Origin: Prosopocoilus inquinatus
Taxonomy: Eukaryota; Arthropoda; Insecta; Coleoptera; Lucanidae
Length of the DNA stretch: 64,000 nucleotides
Assembly: GCA_036172665.1 (NCBI GenBank)
Contig: CM069877.1
Coordinates: 21,539,001 to 21,603,000 of the forward strand
Direction of reading: 5' to 3'
Shown: one piece after another, positions 36,000-49,597 of the stretch
Numbering within the stretch: position 1 is the stretch's first letter
How the letters are laid out: each line of letters starts with the position of its first letter
Position numbers and translations under genes: made by a program
Notes under the pieces: generated by a model
Told to the model about the DNA's origin: nothing
Databases searched by the model: none
The model's input: only the letters and a program-made list of their open reading frames with translations

Positions 36000-37340
36000 G
36001 CGTCCAAAAACTTTGTATCTCACATAAGAGTTACTGGAGTCCATCCAAACGTAAAATAACATGATAGATGAGTAAGGATCGATTAGATACATCACAGGAA
36101 CAACGCTAATACGTGTTGTCTCATTTAAAACTATTTCCAGCTACAGCTGCGTCCGAGAACTTCGTATCTCACATCAAAGTTACTGGAGTCCATCGAAACG
36201 CCAAATAACATGATAGATGAGTTAGGATCGATTAGATACATCACAGGAACAACGCTAAAGCGTGTTGTTTCGTTTAAAACTATTTCCAGCTTCTGCTGCG
36301 TCCAAAAACTTTGTATCTCACATCAGAGTTACTGGAGTCCATCCAAACGTAAAATAACATGATAGATGAGTAAGGATCGATTAGATACATCACAGGAACA
36401 ACGCTAATACGTGTTGCTTTGTTTAAAACTATTTCCAGCTCCTGCTGCGCCCAAAAACTTCGTATCTCACATCAGAGTTACTAGAGTCCATCGAAACATC
36501 AAATAACATGATAGATAAGTAAGGATCGATTAGATACATCACAGGAACAACGCTAATGCGTGTTGTTTCATTTAAAACTATTTCCATCTTCTGCTGCGTC
36601 CGAAAATTTCGTATCTCACCATAGAGTTACTGGAGTCCATCGAAAAGACAAATAACATAGTAGCTAAGTAAGGATCGATTAGATACATCACAGGAATAAC
36701 GCTAATACGTGATGTTTCGTTCAAAACTATTTCCAGCTTCTGCTGCGTCCAAAAACTTTGTATCTCACATCAGAGTTACTGGAGTCCATCCAAACATAAA
36801 ATAACATGATAGATGAGTAAGGATCGATTAGGTACATCACAGGAACAACGCTAATACGTGTTGCTTTGTTTAAAACTATTTCCAGCTCCTGCTGCGCCCA
36901 AAAACTTCGTATCTCACATCAGAGTTACTAGAGTCCATCGAAACGTCAAGTAACATGATAGATGAGTAAGGATCGATTAGATACATCACAGGAACAACGC
37001 TAAAGCGTGTTGTTTCTTTTAAAATTATTTCCAGCTTCTGCTGCGTCCGAGAACTTTGTATCTCACATCAGAGTTACTGGAGTCCATCCAAACGTCAAAT
37101 AACATGATAGATTAGTAAGGATCGATTACATACATCACAGGATCAACGCTAATACGTGTTGCTTCGTTTAAAACTATTTCCAGCTTCTGCTGCGTCCGAA
37201 AACGTCGTATCTCACATCAGAGTTACTGGAGTCCATCCAAACGTCAAATAACATGATAGATGAGTAAGGATCGATTACATACATCACAGGAACAACGCTA
37301 ATGCGTGTTGTTTCTTTTAAAACTATTTCCAGCTTCTGCT

Positions 37341-38375
37341 GCGTCCGAGAACTTCGTATCTCATCAGAGTTACTAGAGTCCATCGAAACATCAAATAACA
37401 TGATAGATGAGTAAGGATTTATTAGATACATCACAGGAACAACGCTAATGCGTGTTGTTTCGTTTGAAACTATTTCCAGCTTCTGCTGCGTCCGAGAACT
37501 TCGTATCTCACATCAAAGTTACTGGAGTCCATCGAAACGCCAAATAACATGATAGATGAGTAAGGATCGATTAGATACATCACAGGAACAACGCTAATGC
37601 GTGTTGTTTCGTTTGAAACTATTTCCAGCTTCTGCTGCGTTCAAAAACTTTTTATCTCACATCAGAGTTACTGGAGTCCATCCAAACGTAAAATAACATG
37701 ATAGATGAGTAAGGATCGATTAGATACATCACAGGAACAACGCTAATACGTGTTGTTTCATTTAAAACTATTTCCAGCTACAGCTGCGTCCGAGAACTTC
37801 GTATCTCACATCAAAGTTACTGGCGTCCATCGAAACGCCAAATAACATGATAGATGAGTAAGGATCGATTAGATACATCACAGGAACAACGCTAATGCGT
37901 GTTGTTTCGTTTAAAACTATTTCCAGCTTCTGCTGCGTCCGAAAATTTCGTATCTCACCATAGAGTTACTAGAGTCCATCGAAACGTCAAATAACATAGT
38001 AGCTAAGTAAGGATCGATTAGATACAGCACAGGAACAACGCTAATGCGTGTTGTTTCGTTTAAAACTATTTCTAGCTTCAGCTGCGTCCGAGAACTTCGT
38101 ATCTCACATCAAAGTTACTGGAGTCCATCGAAACGCCAAATAACATGATAGATGAGTAAGGATCGATTAGGTACATCACAGGAACAACGCTAATGCGTGT
38201 TGTTTCGTTTGAAACTATTTCCAGCTTCTGCTGCGTTCAAAAACTTTGTATCTCACATCAGAGTTACTGGAGTCCATCCAAACGTAAAATAACATGATAG
38301 ATGAGTAAGGATCGATTAGATACATCACAGGAACTATACGTGTTGTTTCATTTAAAACTATTTCCAGCTACAGCT
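37341..38375. repeat. Deletion-marked heptamer block, copy 5
   Basis: Both deletions are present, at about 37359 and 38329. The block shares the GGATTTATT change with copy 4, exactly 4754 bp upstream, and belongs to the 4754-bp duplication step. Confidence 0.87.
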
Positions 38376-39716
38376 GCGTCCGAGAACTTCGTATCTCACA
38401 TCAAAGTTACTGGAGTCCATCGAAACGCCAAATAACATGATAGATGAGTAAGGATCGATTAGATACATCACAGGAACAACGCTAAAGCGTGTTGTTTCTT
38501 TTAAAACTATTTCCAGCTTCTGCTGCGTCCGAGAACTTTGTATCTCAAATCAGAGTTACTGGAGTCCATCCAAACGTCAAATAACATGATAGATTAGTAA
38601 GGATCGATTACATACATCACAGGATCAACGCTAATACGTGTTGCTTCGTTTAAAACTATTTCCAGCTTCTGCTGCGTCCGAAAACGTCGTATCTCACATC
38701 AGAGTTACTGGAGTCCATCCAAACGTCAAATAACATGATAGATGAGTAAGGATCGATTACATACATCACAGGAACAACGCTAATGCGTGTTGTTTCATTT
38801 AAAACTATTTCCAGCTTCTGCTGCGTCCGAGAACTTTGTATCTCACATCAGAGTTACTGGAGTCCATCCAAACGTCAAATAACATGATAGATTAGTAAGG
38901 ATCGATTACATACATCACAGGAACAACGCTAATACGTGTTGTTTCGTTTAAAACTATTTCCAGCTTCTGCTGCGTCCGAAAACGTCGTATCTCACATCAG
39001 AGTTACTGGAGTCCATCGAAACGTCAAATAACCTGATAAATAAGTAAGGATCGATTAGATACATCACAGGAACAACGCTAACACGTGTTGTTTCGTTCAA
39101 AACTATTTCCAGCTTCTGCTGCGTCCAAAAACTTTGTATCTCACATAAGAGTTACTGGAGTCCATCCAAACGTAAAATAACATGATAGATGTGTAAGGAT
39201 CGATTAGATACATCACAGGAACAACGCTAATACGTGTTGTCTCATTTAAAACTATTTCCAGCTACAGCTGCGTCCGAGAACTTCGTATCTCACATCAAAG
39301 TTACTGGAGTCCATCGAAACGCCAAATAACATGATAGATGAGTAAGGATCGATTAGATACATCACAGGAACAACGCTAATGCGTGTTGTTTCGTTTAAAA
39401 CTATTTCCAGCTTCTGCTGCGTCCGAAAATTTCGTATCTCACCATAGAGTTACTAGAGTCCATCGAAACGTCAAATAACATAGTAGCTAAGTAAGGATCG
39501 ATTAGATACAGCACAGGAACAACGCTAATGCGTGTTGTTTCGTTTAAAACTATTTCTAGCTTCAGCTGCGTCCGAGAACTTCGTATCTCACATCAAAGTT
39601 ACTGGAGTCCATCGAAACGCCAAATAACATGATAGATGAGTAAGGATCGATTAGGTACATCACAGGAACAACGCTAATGCGTGTTGTTTCGTTTGAAACT
39701 ATTTCCAGCTTCTGCT

Positions 39717-39859
39717 GCGTTCAAAAACATTGTATCTCACATCAGAGTTACTGGAGTCCATCCAAACGTAAAATAACATGATAGATGAGTAAGGATCGAT
39801 TAGATACATCACAGGAACTATACGTGTTGTTTCATTTAAAACTATTTCCAGCTACAGCT
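39717..39859. repeat. 143-bp monomer (net 6-bp deletion), orphan
   Basis: It contains GGAACTATACG near 39814 and is the exact positional counterpart, 4754 bp away, of 34963-35105. A private change gives AAAACATTG instead of AAAACTTTG near 39729. Confidence 0.84.
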
Positions 39860-41748
39860 GCGTCCGAGAACTTCGTATCTCACATCAAAGTTACTGGAGT
39901 CCATCGAAACGCCAAATAACATGATAGATGAGTAAGGATCGATTAGATACATCACAGGAACAACGCTAAAGCGTGTTGTTTCTTTTAAAATTATTTCCAG
40001 CTTCTGCTGCGTCCGAGAACTTTGTATCTCACATCAGAGTTACTGGAGTCCATCCAAACGTCAAATAACATGATAGATTAGTAAGGATCGATTACATACA
40101 TCACAGGATCAACGCTAATACGTGTTGCTTCGTTTAAAACTATTTCCAGCTTCTGCTGCGTCCGAAAACGTCGTATCTCACATCAGAGTTACTGGAGTCC
40201 ATCCAAACGTCAAATAACATGATAGATGAGTAAGGATCGATTACATACATCACAGGAACAACGCTAATGCGTGTTGTTTCATTTAAAACTATTTCCAGCT
40301 TCTGCTGCGTCCGAGAACTTTGTATCTCACATCAGAGTTACTGGAGTCCATCCAAACGTCAAATAACATGATAGATTAGTAAGGATCGATTACATACATC
40401 ACAGGAACAACGCTAATACGTGTTGTTTCGTTTAAAACTATTTCCAGCTTCTGCTGCGTCCGAAAACGTCGTATCTCACATCAGAGTTACTGGAGTCCAT
40501 CGAAACGTCAAATAACCTGATAAATAAGTAAGGATCGATTAGATACATCACAGGAACAACGCTAACACGTGTTGTTTCGTTTAAAACTATTTCCAGCTTC
40601 TGCTGCGTCCGAAAACGTCGTATCTCACATCAGAGTTACTGGAGTCCATCGAAACGTCAAATAACCTGATAAATAAGTAAGGATCGATTAGATACATCAC
40701 AGGAACAACGCTAACACGTGTTGTTTCGTTCAAAACTATTTCCAGCTTCTGCTGCGTCCAAAAACTTTGTATCTCACATAAGAGTTACTGGAGTCCATCC
40801 AAACGTAAAATAACATGATAGATGAGTAAGGATCGATTAGATACATCACAGGAACAACGCTAATACGTGTTGTCTCATTTAAAACTATTTCCAGCTACAG
40901 CTGCGTCCGAGAACTTCGTATCTCACATCAAAGTTACTGGAGTCCATCGAAACGCCAAATAACATGATAGATGAGTTAGGATCGATTAGATACATCACAG
41001 GAACAACGCTAAAGCGTGTTGTTTCGTTTAAAACTATTTCCAGCTTCTGCTGCGTCCAAAAACTTTGTATCTCACATCAGAGTTACTGGAGTCCATCCAA
41101 ACGTAAAATAACATGATAGATGAGTAAGGATCGATTAGATACATCACAGGAACAACGCTAATACGTGTTGCTTTGTTTAAAACTATTTCCAGCTCCTGCT
41201 GCGCCCAAAAACTTCGTATCTCACATCAGAGTTACTAGAGTCCATCGAAACATCAAATAACATGATAGATAAGTAAGGATCGATTAGATACATCACAGGA
41301 ACAACGCTAATGCGTGTTGTTTCATTTAAAACTATTTCCATCTTCTGCTGCGTCCGAAAATTTCGTATCTCACCATAGAGTTACTGGAGTCCATCGAAAA
41401 GTCAAATAACATAGTAGCTAAGTAAGGATCGATTAGATACATCACAGGAATAACGCTAATACGTGATGTTTCGTTCAAAACTATTTCCAGCTTCTGCTGC
41501 GTCCAAAAACTTTGTATCTCACATCAGAGTTACTGGAGTCCATCCAAACATAAAATAACATGATAGATGAGTAAGGATCGATTAGGTACATCACAGGAAC
41601 AACGCTAATACGTGTTGCTTTGTTTAAAACTATTTCCAGCTCCTGCTGCGCCCAAAAACTTCGTATCTCACATCAGAGTTACTAGAGTCCATCGAAACGT
41701 CAAGTAACATGATAGATGAGTAAGGATCGATTAGATACATCACAGGAA

Positions 41749-44700
41749 AAACGCTAAAGCGTGTTGTTTCGTTTAAAACTATTTCCAGCTTCTGCTGCGT
41801 CCAAAAACTTTGTATCTCACATCAGAGTTACTGGAGTCCATCCAAACGTAAAATAACATCATAGATGAGTAAGGATCGATTAGATACATCACAGGAACAA
41901 CGCTAATACGTGTTGTTTCATTTAAAACTATTTCCAGCTACAGCTGCGTCCGAGAACTTCGTATCTCACATCAAAGTTACTGGAGTCCATCGAAACGCCA
42001 AATAACATGATAGATGATTTAGGATCGATTAGATACATCACAGGAACAACGCTAAAGCGTGTTGTTTCGTTTAAAACTATTTCCAGCTTCTGCTGCGTCC
42101 AAAAACTTTGTATCTCACATCAGAGTTACTGGAGTCCATCCAAACATAAAATAACATGATAGATGAGTAAGGATCGATTAGGTACATCACAGGAACAACG
42201 CTAATACGTGTTGCTTTGTTTAAAACTATTTCCAGCTCCTGCTGCGCCCAAAAACTTCGTATCTCACATCAGAGTTACAAGAGTCCATCGAAACGTCAAA
42301 TAACATGATAGATGAGTAAGGATCGATTAGATACATCACAGGAACAACGCTAATGCGTGTTGTTTCGTTTAAAACTATTTCCAGCTTCTGCTGCGTCCGA
42401 AAACGTCGTATCTCACATCAGAGTTACTGGAGTCCATCGAAACGTCAAATAACCTGATAGATAAGTAAGGATCGATTAGATACAGCACAGGAACAACGCT
42501 AATAGGTGTTGTTTCATTTAAAACTATTTCCAGCTTCTGCTGCGTCCGAAAACTTTGTATCTCACATCAGAGTTACTGGAGTCCATCCAAACGTAAAATA
42601 ACATGATAGATGAGTAAGGATCGATTAGATACATCACAGGAACAACGCTAATACGTGTTGTTTCGTTTAAAACTATTTCTAGCTTCAGCTGCGTCCGAGA
42701 ACTTCGTATCTCACATCAAAGTTACTGGAGTCCATCGAAACGCCAAATAACATGATAGATGAGTAAGGATCGATTAGATACATCACAGGAACAACGCTAA
42801 TGCGTGTTGTTTCGTTTGAAACTATTTCCAGATTCTGCTGCGTTCAAAAACTTTGTATCTCACATCAGAGTTACTGGAGTCCATCCAAACGTAAAATAAC
42901 ATGATAGATGAGTAAGGATCGATTAGATACATCACAGGAACAACGCTAATACGTGTTGCTTTGTTTAAAACTATTTCCAGCTCTTGCTGCGCCCAAAAAC
43001 TTCGTATCTCACATCAGAGATACTAGAGTCCATCGAAACGTCAAATAACATGATAGATGAGTAAGGATCGATTAGTTACATCACAGGAACAACGCTAATG
43101 CGTGTTGTTTCGTTTGAAACTATTTCCAGCTTCTGCTGCGTTCAAAAACTTTGTATCTCACATCAGAGTTACTGGAGTCCATCCAAACGTAAAATAACAT
43201 GATAGATGAGTAAGGATCGATTAGATACATCACAGGAACAACGCTAATACGTGTTGCTTTGTTTAAAACTATTTCCAGCTCTTGCTGCGCCCAAAAACTT
43301 CGTATCTCACATCAGAGATACTAGAGTCCATCGAAACGTCAAATAACATGATAGATGAGTAAGGATCGATTAGATACATCACAGGAACAACGCTAATGCG
43401 TGTTGTTTCTTATAATACTATTTCCAGCTTCTGCTGCGTCCGAGAACTTTGTATCTCACATCAGAGTTACTGGAGTCCATCCAAACGTCAAATATCATGA
43501 TAGATGAGTAAGGATCGATTACATACATCACAGGAACAACGCCAATACGTGTTGTTTCGTTTAAAACTATTTCCAGCTTCTGCTGCGTCCGAAAACGTCG
43601 TATCTCACATCAGAGTTACTCGAGTCCATCGAAACGTCAAATAACCTGATAGATAAGTAAGAATCGATTAGATACAGCACAGGAACAACGCTAATAGGTG
43701 TTGTTTCATTTAAAACTATTTCCAGCTTCTGCTGCGTCCGAAAACTTTGTATCTCACATCAGAGTTACTGGAGTCCATCCAAACGTAAAATAACATGATA
43801 GATGAGTAAGGATCGATTAGATACATCACAGGAACAACGCTAATACGTGTTGTTTCGTTTAAAACTATTTCTAGCTTCAGCTGCGTCCGAGAACTTCGTA
43901 TCTCACATCAAAGTTACTGGAGTCCATCGAAACGACAAATAACATGATAGATGAGTAAGGATCGATTAGATACATCACAGGAACAACGCTAATGCGTGTT
44001 GTTTCGTTTAAAACTATTTCCAGCTTCTGCTGCGTCCAAAAACTTTGTATCTCACATCAGAGTTACTGGAGTCCATTCAAACGTAAAATAACATGATAGA
44101 TGAGTAAGGATCGATTAGATACATCACAGGAACAACGCTAATACGTGTTGCTTTGTTTAAAACTATTTCCAGCTCCTGCTGCGCCCAAAAACTTCGTATC
44201 TCACATCAGAGTTACTAGAGTCCATCGAAACATCAAATAACATGATAGATAAGTAAGGATCGATTAGATACATCACAGGAACAACGCTAATGCGTGTTGT
44301 TTCATTTAAAACTATTTCCATCTTCTGCTGCGTCCGAAAATTTCGTATCTCACCATAGAGTTACTGGAGTCCATCGAAAAGTCAAATAACATAGTAGCTA
44401 AGTAAGGATCGATTAGATACATCACAGGAATAACGCTAATACGTGATGTTTCGTTCAAAACTATTTCCAGCTTCTGCTGCGTCCAAAAACTTTGTATCTC
44501 ACATCAGAGTTACTGGAGTCCATCCAAACATAAAATAACATGATAGATGAGTAAGGATCGATTAGGTACATCACAGGAACAACGCTAATACGTGTTGCTT
44601 TGTTTAAAACTATTTCCAGCTCCTGCTGCGCCCAAAAACTTCGTATCTCACATCAGAGTTACTAGAGTCCATCGAAACGTCAAATAACATGATAGATGAG

Positions 44701-46032
44701 TAAGGATCGATTAGATACATCACAGGAAAAACGCTAATGCGTGTTGTTTCATTTAAAACTATTTCCAGCTTCTGCTGCGTCCGAGAACTTTGTATCTCAC
44801 ATCAGAGTTACTGGAGTCCATCCAAACGTCAAATAACATGATAGATTAGTAAGGATCGATTACATACATCACAGGAATAACGCTAATACGTGTTGTTTCG
44901 TTTAAAACTATTTCCAGCTTCTGCTGCGTCCGAAAACGTCGTATCTCACATCAGAGTTACTGGAGTCCATCCAAACGTAAAATAACATCATAGATGAGTA
45001 AGGATCGATTAGATACATCACAGGAACAACGCTAATACGTGTTGTTTCATTTAAAACTATTTCCAGCTACAGCTGCGTCCGAGAACTTCGTATCTCACAT
45101 CAAAGTTACTGGAGTCCATCGAAACGCCAAATAACATGATAGATGAGTTAGGATCGATTAGATACATCACAGGAACAACGCTAAAGCGTGTTGTTTCGTT
45201 TAAAACTATTTCCAGCTTCTGCTGCGTCCAAAAACTTTGTATCTCACATCAGAGTTACTGGAGTCCATCCAAACATAAAATAACATGATAGATGAGTAAG
45301 GATCGATTAGGTACATCACAGGAACAACGCTAATACGTGTTGCTTTGTTTAAAACTATTTCCAGCTCCTGCTGCGCCCAAAAACTTCGTATCTCACATCA
45401 GAGTTACAAGAGTCCATCGAAACGTCAAATAACATGATAGATGAGTAAGGATCGATTAGATACATCACAGGAACAACGCTAATGCGTGTTGTTTCTTTTA
45501 AAACTATTTCCAGCTTCTGCTGCGTCCGAGAACTTTGTATCTCACATCAGAGTTACTGGAGTCCATCCAAACGTCAAATAACATGATAGATTAGTAAGGA
45601 TCGATTACATACATCACAGGATCAACGCTAATACGTGTTGCTTCGTTTAAAACTATTTCCAGCTTCTGCTGCGTCCGAAAACGTCGTATCTCACATCAGA
45701 GTTACTGGAGTCCATCCAAACGTCAAATAACATGATAGATGAGTAAGGATCGATTACATACATCACAGGAACAACGCTAATGCGTGTTGTTTCATTTAAA
45801 ACTATTTCCAGCTTCTGCTGCGTCCGAGAACTTTGTATCTCACATCAGAGTTACTGGAGTCCATCCAAACGTCAAATAACATGATAGATTAGTAAGGATC
45901 GATTACATACATCACAGGAACAACGCTAATACGTGTTGTTTCGTTTAAAACTATTTCCAGCTTCTGCTGCGTCCGAAAACTTTGTATCTCACATAAGAGT
46001 TACTGGAGTCCATCCAAACCTAAAATAACATG
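41749..46032. repeat. Mosaic satellite with reshuffled known modules
   Basis: The register is unbroken and no gene is visible. Recognisable modules are TTACAAGAG monomers at 42275 and 45404, CTAATAGGTG at about 42497 and 43690, TTCTTATAATAC at 43407, and the GAAAAGTC and CCATCTTC run near 44.3-44.5 kb. The order differs from the other places where these modules occur. A private change gives GATGATTTAGG near 42013. Confidence 0.76.
42840..43435. repeat. Dimer tandem duplication (2 x 298 bp)
   Basis: The pair 42840-43137 (TTCAAAAAC monomer followed by CCCAAAAAC monomer with CTCTTGCTGC and GAGATACTAG) is repeated at 43138-43435 at an offset of exactly 298 bp. The first copy has GATTAGTTAC near 43069. 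The second copy ends with TTCTTATAATAC where the first has TTCGTTTGAAAC, so the right edge lies before that point. Confidence 0.82.
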
Positions 46033-49000
46033 ATAGATGAGTAAGGATCGATTAGATACATCACAGGAACAACGCTAATACGTGTTGTCTCATTTAAAAC
46101 TATTTCCAGCTACAGCTGCGTCCGAGAACTTCGTATCTCACATCAAAGTTACTGGAATCCATCGAAACGCCAAATAACATGATAGATGAGTTAGGATCGA
46201 TTAGATACATCACAGGAACAACGCTAAAGCGTGTTGTTTCGTCTAAAACTATTTCCAGCTTCTGCTGCGTCCAAAAACTTTGTATCTCACATCAGAGTTA
46301 CTGGAGTCCATCCAAACGTAAAATAACATGATAGATGAGTAAGGATCGATTAGATACATCACAGGAACAACGCTAATACGTGTTGCTTTGTTTAAAACTA
46401 TTTCCAGCTCCTGCTGCGCCCAAAAACTTCGTATCTCACATCAGAGTTACTAGAGTCCATCGAAACATCAAATAACATGATAGATAAGTAAGGATCGATT
46501 AGATACATCACAGGAACAACGCTAATGCGTGTTGTTTCATTTAAAACTATTTCCATCTTCTGCTGCGTCCGAAAATTTCGTATCTCACCATAGAGTTACT
46601 GGAGTCCATCGAAAAGTCAAATAACATAGTAGCTAAGTAAGGATCGATTAGATACATCACAGGAATAACGCTAATACGTGATGTTTCGTTCAAAACTATT
46701 TCCAGCTTCTGCTGCGTCCAAAAACTTTGTATCTCACATCAGAGTTACTGGAGTCCATCCAAACATAAAATAACATGATAGATGAGTAAGGATCGATTAG
46801 GTACATCACAGGAACAACGCTAATACGTGTTGCTTTGTTTAAAACTATTTCCAGCTCCTGCTGCGCCCAAAAACTTCGTATCTCACATCAGAATTACTAG
46901 AGTCCATCGAAACGTCAAGTAACATGATAGATGAGTAAGGATCGATTAGATACATCACAGGAAAAACGCTAATGCGTGTTGTTTCATTTAAAACTATTTC
47001 CAGCTTCTGCTGCGTCCGAGAACTTTGTATCTCACATCAGAGTTACTGGAGTCCATCCAAACGTCAAATAACATGATAGATTAGTAAGGATCGATTACAT
47101 ACATCACAGGAACAACGCTAATACGTGTTATTTCGTTTAAAACTATTTCCAGCTTCTGCTGCGTCCGAAAACGTCGTATCTCACATCAGAGTTACTGGAG
47201 TCCATCCAAACGTAAAATAACATCATAGATGAGTAAGGATCGATTAGATACATCACAGGAACAACGCTAATACGTGTTGTTTCATTTAAAACTATTTCCA
47301 GCTACAGCTGCGTCCGAGAACTTCGTATCTCACATCAAAGTTACTGGAGTCCATCGAAACGCCAAATAACATGATAGATGAGTTAGGATCGATTAGATAC
47401 ATCACAGGAACAACGCTAAAGCGTGTTGTTTCGTTTAAAACTATTTCCAGCTTCTGCTGCGTCCAAAAACTTTGTATCTCACATCAGAGTTACTGGAGTC
47501 CATCCAAACATAAAATAACATGATAGATGAGTAAGGATCGATTAGGTACATCACAGGAACAACGCTAATACGTGTTGCTTTGCTTAAAACTATTTCCAGC
47601 TCCTGCTGCGCCCAAAAACTTCGTATCTCACATCAGAGTTACAAGAGTCCATCGAAACGTCAAATAACATGATAGATGAGTAAGGATCGATTAGATACAT
47701 CACAGGAACAACGCTAATGCGTGTTGTTTCTTTTAAAACTATTTCCAGCTTCTGCTGCGTCCGAGAACTTTGTATCACACATCAGAGTTACTGGAGTCCA
47801 TCCAAACGTCAAATAACATGATAGATTAGTAAGGATCGATTACATACATCACAGGATCAACGCTAATACGTGTTGCTTCGTTTAAAACTATTTCCAGCTT
47901 CTGCTGCGTCCGAAAACGTCGTATCTCACATCAGAGTTACTGGAGTCCATCCAAACGTCAAATAACATGATAGATGAGTAAGGATCGATTACATACATCA
48001 CAGGAACAACGCTAATGCGTGTTGTTTCATTTAAAACTATTTCCAGCTTCTGCTGCGTCCGAGAACTTTGTATCTCACATCAGAGTTACTGGAGTCCATC
48101 CAAACGTCAAATAACATGATAGATTAGTAAGGATCGATTACATACATCACAGGAACAACGCTAATACGTGTTGTTTCGTTTAAAACTATTTCCAGCTTCT
48201 GCTGCGTCCGAAAACGTCGTATCTCACATCAGAGTTACTGGAGTCCATCAAAACGTCAAATAACCTGATAAATAAGTAAGGATCGATTAGATACATCACA
48301 GGAACAACGCTAACACGTGTTGTTTCGTTCAAAACTATTTCCAGCTTCTGCTGCGTCCAAAAACTTTGTATCTCACATAAGAGTTACTGGAGTCCATCCA
48401 AACGTAAAATAACATGATAGATGTGTAAGGATCGATTAGATACATCACAGGAACAACGCTAATACGTGTTGTCTCATTTAAAACTATTTCCAGCTACAGC
48501 TGCGTCCGAGAACTTCGTATCTCACATCAAAGTTACTGGAGTCCATCGAAACGCCAAATAACATGATAGATGAGTTAGGATCGATTAGATACATCACAGG
48601 AACAACGCTAAAGCGTGTTGTTTCGTTTAAAACTATTTCCAGCTTCTGCTGCGTCCAAAAACTTTGTATCTCACATCAGAGTTACTGGAGTCCATCCAAA
48701 CATAAAATAACATGATAGATGAGTAAGGATCGATTAGGTACATCACAGGAACAACGCTAATACGTGTTGCTTTGTTTAAAACTATTTCCAGCTCTTGCTG
48801 CGCCCAGAAACTTCGTATCTCACATCAGAGATACTAGAGTCCATCGAAACGTCAAATAACATGATAGATGAGTAAGGATCGATTAGATACATCACAGGAA
48901 CAACGCTAATGCGTGTTGTTTCTTATAATACTATTTCCAGCTTCTGCTGCGTCCGAGAACTTTGTATCTCACATCAGAGTTACTGGAGTCCATCCAAACG

Positions 49001-49597
49001 TCAAATATCATGATAGATGAGTAAGGATCGATTACATACATCACAGGAACAACGCCAATACGTGTTGTTTCGTTTAAAACTATTTCCAGCTTCTGCTGCG
49101 TCCGAAAACGTCGTATCTCACATCAGAGTTACTGGAGTCCATCGAAACGTCAAATAACCTGATAGATAAGTAAGGATCGATTAGATACAGCACAGGAACA
49201 ACGCTAATAGGTGTTGTTTCATTTAAAACTATTTCCAGCTTCTGCTGCGTCCGAAAACTTTGTATCTCACATCAGAGTTACTGGAGTCCATCCAAACGTA
49301 AAATAACATGATAGATGAGTAAGGATCGATTAGATACATCACAGGAACAACGCTAATACGTGTTGTTTCGTTTAAAACTATTTCTAGCTTCAGCTGCGTC
49401 CGAGAACTTCGTATCTCACATCAAAGTTACTGGAGTCCATCGAAACGCCAAATAACATGATAGATGAGTAAGGATCGATTAGATACATCACAGGAACAAC
49501 GCTAATGCGTGTTGTTTCGTTTGAAACTATTTCCAGCTTCTGCTGCGTTCAAAAACTTTGTATCTCACATCAGAGTTACTGGAGTCCATCCAAACGT
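46033..49597. repeat. Distant copy of 28336-31900
   Basis: This is the partner at an offset of 17,697 bp. Private changes include CTGGAATCC near 46153, TTTCGTCTAAAAC near 46240, AGAATTAC near 46891, TTTGCTTAAAAC near 47579, GTATCACAC near 47772 and CATCAAAACG near 48247. The last two are also found 9818 bp further on, which orders the duplications. Confidence 0.76.

Larger units (their letters stand above)
32525..36994. repeat. 4.47-kb segment, unit 1 of the 4754-bp step
   Basis: It aligns with 37279-41748 at an offset of 4754 bp (32 monomers minus 14 bp). Shared rare markers are GGATTTATT, two 6-bp deletions and one 2-bp deletion at matching sites, TTAAAATTATTT (35231, 39985), the doubled palindrome monomer and CGTCAAGTAAC (36944, 41698). 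I counted about six mismatches in 4470 bp, near 32891, 33673, 34330, 36648, 38548 and 39729. Confidence 0.87.
37279..41748. repeat. 4.47-kb segment, unit 2 of the 4754-bp step
   Basis: This is the partner of 32525-36994. The 284 bp between the units (36995-37278) is also satellite. It resembles the monomers at about 35.2-35.5 kb, including TTAAAATTATTT at 37019, 12 monomers after 35231. Confidence 0.87.
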
